This document shows, one piece after another, positions 56,123 through 63,388 of a DNA stretch of 64,000 nt (position 1 is its first letter; every line of letters starts with the position of its first letter). The notes beneath the pieces are model-generated. The model had not been told where the DNA came from. It did not search any database and was given only the letters and a program-made list of their open reading frames with translations. Source of the DNA: WRCA01 sp964587855. GTDB taxonomy: Bacteria > Pseudomonadota > Alphaproteobacteria > Rs-D84. Both the position numbers and the translations under genes were made by a program. The stretch spans positions 86,118 through 150,117 of the forward strand of contig CAZPLT010000001.1 of NCBI GenBank assembly GCA_964587855.1, read 5' to 3'.

Positions 56123-58003
56123 ATGTCAAAAGTATTGGGTATTGATTTGGGTACAACCAACAGCGCTATGGCGTTTATGGATGGCACAGATCCAAAGATT
56201 ATTGAAAATGCCGAGGGTCAGCGTACTACGCCGTCAATTGTCGCATTTGCTTCAAATGGCGAACAATTGGTTGGTATTACCGCTAAAAACCAAGCGGTTA
56301 CAAATCCTGTAAATACAGTTTATGAAATTAAACGTTTAATGGGACTGCGCTTTGATTCCGCAGAAGTGAAAGAAATTCAAAAACATATTCCATATAAAAT
56401 TGTTGCGGGCGATAATACTGGGGACGCCTGGGTTGAGATTGATGGGAAAAAATATGCCCCATCACAAATTAGCGCGATGATTTTGGGCAAATTGAAAAAA
56501 GATGCTGAAAGTTATTTGGGCGAAAAGATTTCAGATGCGGTTATAACTGTTCCTGCATACTTTAACGACGCTCAACGTCAAGCAACCAAAGATGCTGGTC
56601 GTATTGCGGGCTTGAATGTTTTGCGTATTGTTAACGAGCCAACCGCTGCTGCATTGGCATACGGTTTGGACAAGAACAAAAATGGCACAGTTGCTGTTTA
56701 TGACCTTGGTGGTGGAACATTTGATATATCCATTTTGGAAATTATTGATGGAGTGTTCGAAGTTAAATCCACAAACGGCGATACTATGCTGGGTGGAGCA
56801 GACTTTGATGCGCGCATCTTGCAACACCTGATTGCAGAGTTCAAATTGCAAAGCGGAATTGACATCAGCGGCGATAAACTGGCACTGCAACGCTTGAAAG
56901 AGGCCGCGGAAAAGGCAAAAATTGAATTGTCCAGCAAAACATCAACTGACATCAATTTGCCATTCTTGACCGCAACAGCTTCGGGTCCGGTGCATTTCAA
57001 CACTAACCTGTCGCGCGCCAAATTGGAATCTTTGGTTGCAGATTTGATTGATCGCACAATTGAACCCTGCAAGAAAGCATTAAAAGACGCTGGAATTGAA
57101 AAATCTCAAATTAACGAAGTTATTTTGGTCGGTGGTCAAACCCGTATGCCAAAGGTTATGGAGGTCGTTAAAGAATTCTTTGGACGCGAACCACATAAAG
57201 GCGTTAACCCTGATGAAGTTGTTGCGTTGGGTGCGGCAATACAGGGCGGTGTTTTAAAAGGTGATGTCAAAGACGTTTTATTATTGGATGTTACCCCATT
57301 ATCGCTGGGTATTGAAACTTTGGGCGGTGTTTTCACACGCTTGATTGATAGAAATACAACTATTCCAACAAAGAAATCCCAAGTATTTTCAACTGCTGAA
57401 GATAATCAAAATGCGGTTACAATTCGTGTTTTCCAGGGTGAACGAGAAATGGCGGCGGACAATAAATTGTTGGGACAATTTAATCTAGAAGGTATTGCAC
57501 CTGCTCCACGTGGTATGCCCCAGATAGAAGTATCATTTGATATTGATGCAAATGGTATCGTTCATGTGTCAGCCAAGGACAAAGGCACCGGTAAAGAACA
57601 AATGATTTCCATTAAATCTGACGGCGGTTTGTCCGAAGAAGAAATCAAAAAAATGATGTCCGAAGCTGAAGCAAACGCAGAAACCGATCGCAAAAAGCGT
57701 GAATTGGCCGAAGCCAGAAATCAAGCTGAAACCGCAGTTTTTGCAACTGAAAAATCATTAAAAGAACACGGGGACAAGGTTGACGCTGCAACCCGTGATG
57801 CAATAGAATCAGCCAAAAAAGCAGTAAGCGAAGAATTGGCTAAATCAGATGCCACGGCAGAAGATTTAAAAACTGCGACAGAAAAATTGACCGAGGCCGC
57901 AATGAAATTGGGCGAAGCAATTTATAAAGCGCAGCAAGCCGAAGCCAAACCAGATGAAAAACCTGATGACGGCGTACAAGATGCCGAAGTCACGGAAAAA
58001 TAA
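56123..58003 (+). CDS. dnaK: Chaperone DnaK (Hsp70)
   Basis: DnaK binds exposed hydrophobic stretches of unfolded proteins in an ATP cycle driven by DnaJ and GrpE. The 626-residue product has the nucleotide-binding domain (VLGIDLGTTNSAMAFMDG, AVYDLGGGTFDISIL, VILVGGQTRMPKV), the linker DVLLLDVTPLSLGIETLG, the substrate-binding domain (KGTGKEQMISIKSDGGLSEE) and an acidic C-terminal tail. A G-rich leader is short, with AAGGAG before the ATG. dnaJ and grpE are not adjacent. A strong terminator follows. Confidence 0.98.
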   Translation: MSKVLGIDLGTTNSAMAFMDGTDPKIIENAEGQRTTPSIVAFASNGEQLVGITAKNQAVTNPVNTVYEIKRLMGLRFDSAEVKEIQKHIPYKIVAGDNTGDAWVEIDGKKYAPSQISAMILGKLKKDAESYLGEKISDAVITVPAYFNDAQRQATKDAGRIAGLNVLRIVNEPTAAALAYGLDKNKNGTVAVYDLGGGTFDISILEIIDGVFEVKSTNGDTMLGGADFDARILQHLIAEFKLQSGIDISGDKLALQRLKEAAEKAKIELSSKTSTDINLPFLTATASGPVHFNTNLSRAKLESLVADLIDRTIEPCKKALKDAGIEKSQINEVILVGGQTRMPKVMEVVKEFFGREPHKGVNPDEVVALGAAIQGGVLKGDVKDVLLLDVTPLSLGIETLGGVFTRLIDRNTTIPTKKSQVFSTAEDNQNAVTIRVFQGEREMAADNKLLGQFNLEGIAPAPRGMPQIEVSFDIDANGIVHVSAKDKGTGKEQMISIKSDGGLSEEEIKKMMSEAEANAETDRKKRELAEARNQAETAVFATEKSLKEHGDKVDAATRDAIESAKKAVSEELAKSDATAEDLKTATEKLTEAAMKLGEAIYKAQQAEAKPDEKPDDGVQDAEVTEK

Positions 58004-58008
58004 ACAAA

Positions 58009-58040
58009 TGGGGTGATGTTTCAAACATCACCCTTTTTTA
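58009..58040 (+). terminator. Terminator after dnaK
   Basis: GGGTGATGTTT (58011-58021) pairs with AAACATCACCC (58023-58033), followed by T residues. Confidence 0.9.
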
Positions 58041-58076
58041 TTGGTTTATTTTATATTTTATTTTATAATCTCTTTT

Positions 58077-58919
58077 ATGAAACATATACCGGTTCTTTTG
58101 GAAAGCGTTTTGAAAACTCTGGGCGACATCAGTGGTAAAACTGTTATTGATGGTACATTTGGCGCGGGTGGTTATACACGCGCTTTCCTGCAGCGTGGTG
58201 CAAATGTAATTGCTTTCGATAGGGATTCGTCTGTTATTCCAATAGCAGAAAGTATTTCCAAAGAATTTAAGAATAAATTTCAACTTATAAATTCCCCTTT
58301 TTCTGAATTAAATAAATTATCAAAATCAGTGGACGCGATTGTTTTTGATTTTGGTGTTTCTTCTATGCAGATTGATACGCCCGAGCGTGGGTTTTCATGG
58401 CGGTTTGATGCGTCATTGGATATGCGTATGGGGAATGGTGAAACAGCAGCTGATTTAATTGCGCGTTTATCTGTATCGGATTTAGCAAAAATTTTGGCCG
58501 AATATGGTGATGTTAAGAAAGCGGGATCAATTGCGCGTGCAATGAAAGAATCCCTGCCCCAAACTACTTTTCAGTTGCGGAATTTGATTTATAATCCAAA
58601 AGATATTGCACTTGTATTTCAAGCTTTGCGTATCGCGGTAAACGATGAATTGGGCCAAATTTCTGCCGCATTGGACGCTGTGCCAAATCTTTTAAATACG
58701 GGTGGGGTTTGTGTTTGTGTAACATTTCATTCGCTAGAGGACAGAATTGTAAAATCAAAATTTCACGAATGGACAACGCCAATTGGCGATCCACGATTTC
58801 TCGCCGCGCCTGCCCCATTCGAGGCATTAAAAACTTATCGTCCATCTGAATCTGAAATAGAGTTAAATTCTCGGGCTAGATCGGCTCATTTACGTGCGGT
58901 AAGAAAAATAAAAATATAA
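58077..58919 (+). CDS. rsmH: 16S rRNA (cytosine1402-N4)-methyltransferase
   Basis: RsmH (MraW) methylates C1402 of 16S rRNA in the decoding centre. The 280-residue product begins MKHIPVLLESVLKTLGDISG, has the SAM loop VIDGTFGAGGYTRAFLQRG, FDFGVSSMQIDTPERGFSW, and ends SARSAHLRAVRKIKI, all hallmark segments. It is somewhat shorter than the usual ~310. The ATG at 58077 is chosen because the longer frame begins inside the dnaK terminator region. It is not followed by ftsL or ftsI, so the usual division cluster is broken up. Confidence 0.95.
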   Translation: MKHIPVLLESVLKTLGDISGKTVIDGTFGAGGYTRAFLQRGANVIAFDRDSSVIPIAESISKEFKNKFQLINSPFSELNKLSKSVDAIVFDFGVSSMQIDTPERGFSWRFDASLDMRMGNGETAADLIARLSVSDLAKILAEYGDVKKAGSIARAMKESLPQTTFQLRNLIYNPKDIALVFQALRIAVNDELGQISAALDAVPNLLNTGGVCVCVTFHSLEDRIVKSKFHEWTTPIGDPRFLAAPAPFEALKTYRPSESEIELNSRARSAHLRAVRKIKI

Positions 58920-58970
58920 TTGACGTATAATGCGAAATTTTGTAATCTGCTGACGCAAAAAGGAAGAAAA

Positions 58971-59483
58971 ATGAAAAAGATTTTATCATTATCATTATTT
59001 GGTATTTTATTATATGCTATTGGGATTAGCGCGGTATCTGCAGTGTGTCCTGTATGTACGGTTGCAGTTGGCGCTGGGCTTGAGGGCGCACGTTTATTGG
59101 GCGTAGATGATGTAATTACTGGAATTTGGGCCGGAGCATTGACTTTATCAATGTTTTTCTGGACAGTTGGATGGCTTAAAAAGCGCAATGTAAAAAGCTT
59201 GCTTTTACAAATAATTTTACCATTTGTTTTGTATTATGCATTATTGGCGGGTGTTTATTTAATGCCTGGAATAAATTTTGGCGAACAAAAAATGTTCGGA
59301 ATTGATAAGTTTTTGCTGGGCGTGATTGTCGGAACAATTTCATTCTATTTTGGCGCACGTTGGTATAAAAAGATAAAGCGCGATAATGGCGGACATGCAA
59401 AATTCGCATTTCAGAAAGTTATAGTTCCAATTTGTTTCTTGCTGATTGCGACAGCAATCTTTGCAACAATAGTATATTTATAA
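58971..59483 (+). CDS. Membrane protein with CPVC motif, unknown function
   Basis: The 170-residue protein has an N-terminal signal or transmembrane segment (residues 3-24), then VCPVCTVAVGAGLEGARLLG, and three or four more helices (ITGIWAGALTLSMFFWTVGW, IILPFVLYYALLAGVYLM, VPICFLLIATAIFATIVYL). The CxxC next to a membrane helix suggests a redox or metal site. Similar 'CPxCT.A.GAG' membrane proteins are, as I recall, frequent in Patescibacteria genomes. TATAAT at 58928-58933 is a possible promoter. It is followed 18 bases later by a gene whose product also resembles a Patescibacteria family. Confidence 0.7.
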   Translation: MKKILSLSLFGILLYAIGISAVSAVCPVCTVAVGAGLEGARLLGVDDVITGIWAGALTLSMFFWTVGWLKKRNVKSLLLQIILPFVLYYALLAGVYLMPGINFGEQKMFGIDKFLLGVIVGTISFYFGARWYKKIKRDNGGHAKFAFQKVIVPICFLLIATAIFATIVYL

Positions 59484-59501
59484 ACAAAGGATGATTGAAA
59501 A

Positions 59502-60095
59502 ATGAAGAAGAAAGTTGAAAAAAAATTAACTTTGGAACAATTGATTGAAAAAGCGGATAATGTGAAGAAAGCAAATCCATTGGATTTATCTTCGGATCAA
59601 GATTTAACAATTGCTTTGATGAATTTGGTATCACTGGAAGAACATTTTTTCTTTTCTGGTGCAAAAACCGGCAAAGTTGGTTTTTACGATTTGATAAATA
59701 CAGTTCGTGATATGCGTAAAGAATTGATGTTGCGTATTGTAAAATCTAATGACTCAAAAAATGGCGAAGTATGGTGTATTTCAAAGCATTTATTGGCTGC
59801 ATCAATGAGATTAAAAGAAGTTGGCGATAAAGCAAATGCCCAGGGTAAGAAAAAAGACGCCCAAGATTTGTATGAGAAAGCATATGATTTGTATTCTTTG
59901 TTCTGGGGAATCAATATGAATTTAATTGATATGGATGGGGTAAAGAAAATTGATGGTGAAATTTTGCCTTATAAATCTGGCGAAGATTGTGAAGAAATGA
60001 AAATAAAGTTCGCAAAAAAAACACTTACAAAAAAATCAACGACCAAGCGTTTGGGTGATTGGGTTCGTAATGCGGTTAATTGCTGTATAGAATAA
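59502..60095 (+). CDS. Soluble helical protein, family resembling a Patescibacteria conserved protein
   Basis: The 197-residue protein has no signal peptide and is helical. Notable segments are LEEHFFFSGAKTGKVGFYDL, INTVRDMRKELMLRIVKSND, GEVWCISKHLLAASMRLKEV and KDAQDLYEKAYDLYSLFWGI. I recall a widespread Patescibacteria protein with almost the same core (EEH...F, R..RK.LM..IV, GE.WCISKHLLAASMRL.EVG, YELY.LFW), of unknown function. The paired upstream membrane protein fits the same origin. The recall is unaided, so the relationship needs a search. Confidence 0.7.
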   Translation: MKKKVEKKLTLEQLIEKADNVKKANPLDLSSDQDLTIALMNLVSLEEHFFFSGAKTGKVGFYDLINTVRDMRKELMLRIVKSNDSKNGEVWCISKHLLAASMRLKEVGDKANAQGKKKDAQDLYEKAYDLYSLFWGINMNLIDMDGVKKIDGEILPYKSGEDCEEMKIKFAKKTLTKKSTTKRLGDWVRNAVNCCIE

Positions 60096-60097
60096 AA

Positions 60098-60126
60098 AGT
60101 TCCCCTAATTATTGGGAAATTTTTAT
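60098..60126 (+). terminator. Possible terminator before tRNA-Gly
   Basis: TTCCC / GGGAA with a nine-base loop is followed by TTTTTAT. The stem is short. Confidence 0.55.
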
Positions 60127-60166
60127 TTGCTTTTTAAATTGTGTTAATTAAAATAGCAGTTGCGTC

Positions 60167-60240
60167 GCGGGCGTAGTCCAATGGTAGAATGTAAGCTTCC
60201 CAAGCTTGAGACGAGGGTTCGATTCCCTTCGCCCGCACCA
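60167..60240 (+). tRNA. tRNA-Gly (CCC anticodon)
   Basis: The 74-base cloverleaf has acceptor GCGGGCG / CGCCCGC, anticodon loop TTCCCAA and encoded CCA. Its 5' half is nearly identical to tRNA-Gly(TCC) at 41195-41268, including the imperfect D-stem. Confidence 0.95.
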
Positions 60241-60258
60241 AAATAATAGGATAGTGTA

Positions 60259-60558
60259 ATGAAAGTTATAACAATGTGTGGTTCCTTAAAATTCGAGTCA
60301 GAATTTAAACACTGGTCTGAAAAATTAGAATTAGATGGTAATTGCGTTTTATCTATAATTTACCCAACTATTCCTGATAAAGATGCGTATACACCAGAGC
60401 AACATGAGATTCTTGATATTATGCATAAAAAAAGAATTGATATGTCAGACGCTATTTTTGTAATAAATAAGAACGGTTATATTGGTGGTAGCACAAAGGC
60501 AGAAATTGAATATGCCAAAGAAAAAAATAAAGAAATTTTATTTATGGAAAATAACTAA
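60259..60558 (+). CDS. Nucleoside 2-deoxyribosyltransferase-like protein
   Basis: The 99-residue protein resembles the DUF4406 / nucleoside deoxyribosyltransferase fold. It has an N-terminal strand and loop ITMCGSLKFESEF (CGS at the nucleotide site), a central DIMHKKRIDMSDAIFVINKN with the conserved HKKRI and D, and GYIGGSTKAEIEYAKEKNKE near the end. Such small members are common in phages and in varied bacteria. The substrate is unknown. It lies between tRNA-Gly and kdsD. Confidence 0.78.
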   Translation: MKVITMCGSLKFESEFKHWSEKLELDGNCVLSIIYPTIPDKDAYTPEQHEILDIMHKKRIDMSDAIFVINKNGYIGGSTKAEIEYAKEKNKEILFMENN

Positions 60559-60576
60559 TAAAATTAAGGTTTTAAA

Positions 60577-61542
60577 ATGATAGATTATAATAAAATCGCA
60601 TCTGATGTTTTGGATACAGAAATCAAGGGGTTAAGTGAATTAAAAACAGCGTTGATTGCGGACCCCGCATTTGGACGTGCTGTGGATTTGTTGGTACAAA
60701 GACGTGGCTCAATTGTTGTGACTGGAATGGGGAAATCAGGACACATTGCCAGAAAAATAGCAACAACAATGTCCAGTACAGGCAGCCGTGCATTTTTCTT
60801 GCATCCAGGCGAAGCATCACATGGTGATATGTCTATTATTTCTTCGGATGAAATTATTATTGCACTTTCTAATTCTGGTGAAACCAGAGAATTATTGGAT
60901 ATTGTCGGATATTCTAAACGATTTAATGTTCCCCTTATTTCAATTACCAGGGCTGAAAATTCTGCTTTGGCGCGTGCTGCTACGGTTTCTTTGGTTATGC
61001 CAGCTATACCAGAATGTTGTATAATTGGTAAAGCACCAACGACCAGTATGTTACAGACAATGGCGTTGGGTGATGTGCTAACTGTTATTTTGGAACATGT
61101 AAATAATTTAACCCCAGATATGTATAAAAGTTGGCATCCAGGTGGGAAATTAGGTGCATCTCTTATACGTGTATCAGATTTAATGCATAAAGGCGATGAA
61201 TTACCAATTGTAAAAGAAAATGATTTATTTGAAACCGCGGTAGAGGTTATGGGACGCCCTGTTCGCTTTGGTTGTGTCGGAGTTGTTGATAATAATGGAA
61301 AATTGCTAGGTGTTTTCACCGATGGTGATATTCGCCGTCAAATTTCAAATGGGTTGCTTGGTAAGCAAATGAATGAAATTATGAAAACAAATCCACTGAC
61401 AGTCAGTCCAAATATTTTGGCGTTCGAAGCTTTACATATTTTGAACGAAAGAAAAATACAAACACTATTTGTTTTGAATGATTCAGGGCAACCAGTTGGA
61501 ATTATAAACTTTCATGATTTATTAAAAGCAGGAATTGCTTGA
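60577..61542 (+). CDS. kdsD: Arabinose-5-phosphate isomerase (KpsF/GutQ family)
   Basis: KdsD makes arabinose-5-phosphate from ribulose-5-phosphate, the first step to KDO for lipopolysaccharide. The 321-residue product has the SIS domain (residues about 40-175: IVVTGMGKSGHIARKIATTM, FFLHPGEASHGDM, ALSNSGETRELLD, PTTSMLQTMALGDVL) and two C-terminal CBS domains (LMHKGDELPIVKEND, GVFTDGDIRRQI, TLFVLNDSGQPVG). The rpsP promoter lies over its stop codon. With lpxA, lpxB, lptB and lptC it supports a KDO-type LPS. Confidence 0.93.
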   Translation: MIDYNKIASDVLDTEIKGLSELKTALIADPAFGRAVDLLVQRRGSIVVTGMGKSGHIARKIATTMSSTGSRAFFLHPGEASHGDMSIISSDEIIIALSNSGETRELLDIVGYSKRFNVPLISITRAENSALARAATVSLVMPAIPECCIIGKAPTTSMLQTMALGDVLTVILEHVNNLTPDMYKSWHPGGKLGASLIRVSDLMHKGDELPIVKENDLFETAVEVMGRPVRFGCVGVVDNNGKLLGVFTDGDIRRQISNGLLGKQMNEIMKTNPLTVSPNILAFEALHILNERKIQTLFVLNDSGQPVGIINFHDLLKAGIA

Positions 61543-61644
61543 CTTTCTCTTTTTTCTGCGTAATAATTATGGCAATCAAATAAAAATCCTTCGTCTGTGG
61601 ACGCGGGACACCGAACGGCAAGTTTTGCTTTCGGTGAATTTTTA
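61539..61644 (+). promoter_or_regulatory. rpsP promoter and structured leader
   Basis: TTGACT at 61539-61544 and TAATAA at 61561-61566 are 16 bases apart. The ~100-base leader has CGTC / GACG (61592-61603) and then CACCGAA (61609-61615) paired with TTCGGTG (61630-61636), with GCAA / TTGC extending the stem inside. A T-rich run follows at 61639-61643, like an attenuator. It may be bound by S16; that is inference. Confidence 0.55.
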
Positions 61645-61669
61645 TTGAAAAACAAAAAGGATAAAAATT

Positions 61670-62143
61670 ATGGCAGTAGTAATCAGATTAGCACGTCATG
61701 GTGCAAAAAAACGCCCTTATTATCACGTTGTCGTTGCAGACAGTCGTTTGGCGCGTAATTCAGGTAATATTTTAGAAGTTATTGGAAAATATAATCCAAT
61801 GGCTGCCAAAGATTCCGCAGACAGAATTAAATTGGATATAGATAAAGCAAAAGCTTGGATGGCTAAAGGTGCACGTCCATCAGATCGCGTTTATAAATTT
61901 TTGGCTAATGCTGGTGTATTGGCTGCAAAACCACACCCTGTGCAAACCAAGAAAAATCAACCATCTGAAAAGACCCAGATGAAATTGAAAGATAAAGAAG
62001 CTAAATTAGCAAAAATAGCCGAAGAAAAAGCAGCAGCCGAAGCAGCAGCAAAAGCTGAAGCAGAAAAACCAGCCGAAGCACCGGCAGTTGAAGAAGCTCT
62101 AGTAGATGAAGCTCCAGCCGAAGAAGCCCCAGCAGCTGAATAA
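61670..62143 (+). CDS. rpsP: 30S ribosomal protein S16 with acidic extension
   Basis: S16 binds 16S rRNA in early 30S assembly. The 157-residue product starts with AVVIRLARHGAKKRPYYHVV, VVADSRLARNSGNILEVIGKY and ends its core by WMAKGARPSDRVYKFLA. Beyond residue 90 it carries a long Ala/Glu/Lys-rich tail (KAEAEKPAEAPAVEEALVDE), as in several alphaproteobacteria. AAGGATAAAAAT precedes the ATG. It heads the rpsP-rimM-trmD operon. Confidence 0.97.
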   Translation: MAVVIRLARHGAKKRPYYHVVVADSRLARNSGNILEVIGKYNPMAAKDSADRIKLDIDKAKAWMAKGARPSDRVYKFLANAGVLAAKPHPVQTKKNQPSEKTQMKLKDKEAKLAKIAEEKAAAEAAAKAEAEKPAEAPAVEEALVDEAPAEEAPAAE

Positions 62144-62161
62144 TATTAAATAGATTAAATG

Positions 62162-62179
62162 GGGGCGCTGTTGCGCCCC
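62162..62179 (+). promoter_or_regulatory. Intercistronic hairpin between rpsP and rimM
   Basis: GGGGCGC / GCGCCCC with a TGTT loop lies 11 bases before the rimM ATG. No T tract follows. It may protect the 3' end of rpsP mRNA or limit rimM translation. Confidence 0.5.
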
Positions 62180-62190
62180 TGTATATAAAA

Positions 62191-62646
62191 ATGGAAAATA
62201 CGAATAAAATTCTTGTTGGTAAAATTGTTGGCGCCCAGGGTTTGCGTGGTGAATTACGTGTTCATACTTATACTCAAAATCCGACAGATTTTTCAGGGTT
62301 AAAGGTTGAGAGTGATAAATTTAATCCGGGCGAATTAAAATTTGTTCGTGCTTTACCCAGCTCGGTTATAATAATCGCCAAGATTACTGGAATTGACGAT
62401 CGTAATGCTGCAGAAGCTTTATCTGGAACAGAATTGTTTATAAATCGTAATGACCTGCCCGCTTTATCCGAAGGCGAATTTTATCATACGGATTTAATTG
62501 GCATGATGGTTGATCAGAATAAAGTTGTTGCGGTCCATAATTTTGGTGCTGGTGATATTTTAGAATTAGATAATGGCGAAATGGTATCTTTTTTTGGTGC
62601 AAAAGTTGATTTAGAAAATAAAAAGATTATTTATTATGATAAATAA
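62191..62646 (+). CDS. rimM: Ribosome maturation factor RimM
   Basis: RimM helps mature the 16S rRNA 3' domain and binds S19. The 151-residue product has the N-terminal VGKIVGAQGLRGELRVHTYT, the IDDRNAAEALSGTELFINRN segment, and the PRC-barrel part FYHTDLIGMMVDQNKVVAV with LELDNGEMVSFF. It is slightly shorter than the usual ~170. The hairpin and rpsP lie upstream, and the next gene overlaps its end by 11 bases. Confidence 0.93.
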   Translation: MENTNKILVGKIVGAQGLRGELRVHTYTQNPTDFSGLKVESDKFNPGELKFVRALPSSVIIIAKITGIDDRNAAEALSGTELFINRNDLPALSEGEFYHTDLIGMMVDQNKVVAVHNFGAGDILELDNGEMVSFFGAKVDLENKKIIYYDK

Positions 62647-62890
62647 AAATATTGATATAACAAAATTTAAAAAAATAGATAACTGGGAATTAGATAATTA
62701 TACTGAATATTATACAGTATGGTTATCAGATAGAAAGCTTTCTTATGATATACATAAAAATGTAAGAATAGATGGATATCTAAGAAAGGGCTCATATATA
62801 TATGTCGTAAAGGGAATGGATAATAAAATTACTTCGGCAATTGTTATAAATCAATTAGAGTTTAATAAATTACAAAAGAAAAGAGTTTAA
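62636..62890 (+). CDS. Protein of unknown function between rimM and trmD (84 residues)
   Basis: I do not recognise this protein. It begins inside the rimM end and is very rich in Lys, Asn, Ile and Tyr (FKKIDNWELDNYTEYYTVWL, RIDGYLRKGSYIYVVKGMDN). Its predicted strands suggest a small beta fold. Its codons are more AT-rich than rimM. Its place in an otherwise conserved operon suggests insertion, or a lineage-specific gene. Confidence 0.55.
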   Translation: MINKNIDITKFKKIDNWELDNYTEYYTVWLSDRKLSYDIHKNVRIDGYLRKGSYIYVVKGMDNKITSAIVINQLEFNKLQKKRV

Positions 62891-62956
62891 AATTTTATAA
62901 TTATTTTTTTGCAGAGTTGATATAAAAGAAAAAAGTAATTATAATATTTGATAATA

Positions 62957-63388
62957 ATGACTTGGCATAAAATAATTTCCGTCGAACGCAGTTTTTTTGG
63001 GAAAAATTACAAAATAAAATGCGAAGACGGGGAACTTTTCAAGAAGGTTCCAGCAAGAGATTTATACGGCAAACCGATTGCCGGTGCCTTTATACGCATA
63101 ACAGCGAATATGTTTTTGGGCATTCGATATGAAATAATACTGAATCAAATGCAAAAGGATTTAATTATAAAAGAATTTTCGAAATATTTGGCTGTTTTAA
63201 CTCCAGATGAAATAGTTGAAATGGTTGATATTTTAAGAAGTGCGGAAAAACCAAAATTGTATCCGGACAAAAAAGCGATTAAACAAATAGGTAATGAATA
63301 TATTCGAAAAACACAGTTATGGGATAGTGGAGAAAACTTTAAAACCTCTGCTATAACACAAATAGTTAGTAATCAAAAAAGTATATAA
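62957..63388 (+). CDS. Protein of unknown function just before trmD (143 residues)
   Basis: I do not recognise this protein. It starts MTWHKIISVERSFFGKNYKI at the ATG 62957 and continues with an N-terminal beta region (FKKVPARDLYGKPIAGAFIR) and a helical C-terminal half (EFSKYLAVLTPDEIVEMVDI, AIKQIGNEYIRKTQLW). Its stop overlaps the trmD ATG by one base. It could be a small RNA- or protein-binding protein, but I see no motif. Confidence 0.6.
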   Translation: MTWHKIISVERSFFGKNYKIKCEDGELFKKVPARDLYGKPIAGAFIRITANMFLGIRYEIILNQMQKDLIIKEFSKYLAVLTPDEIVEMVDILRSAEKPKLYPDKKAIKQIGNEYIRKTQLWDSGENFKTSAITQIVSNQKSI

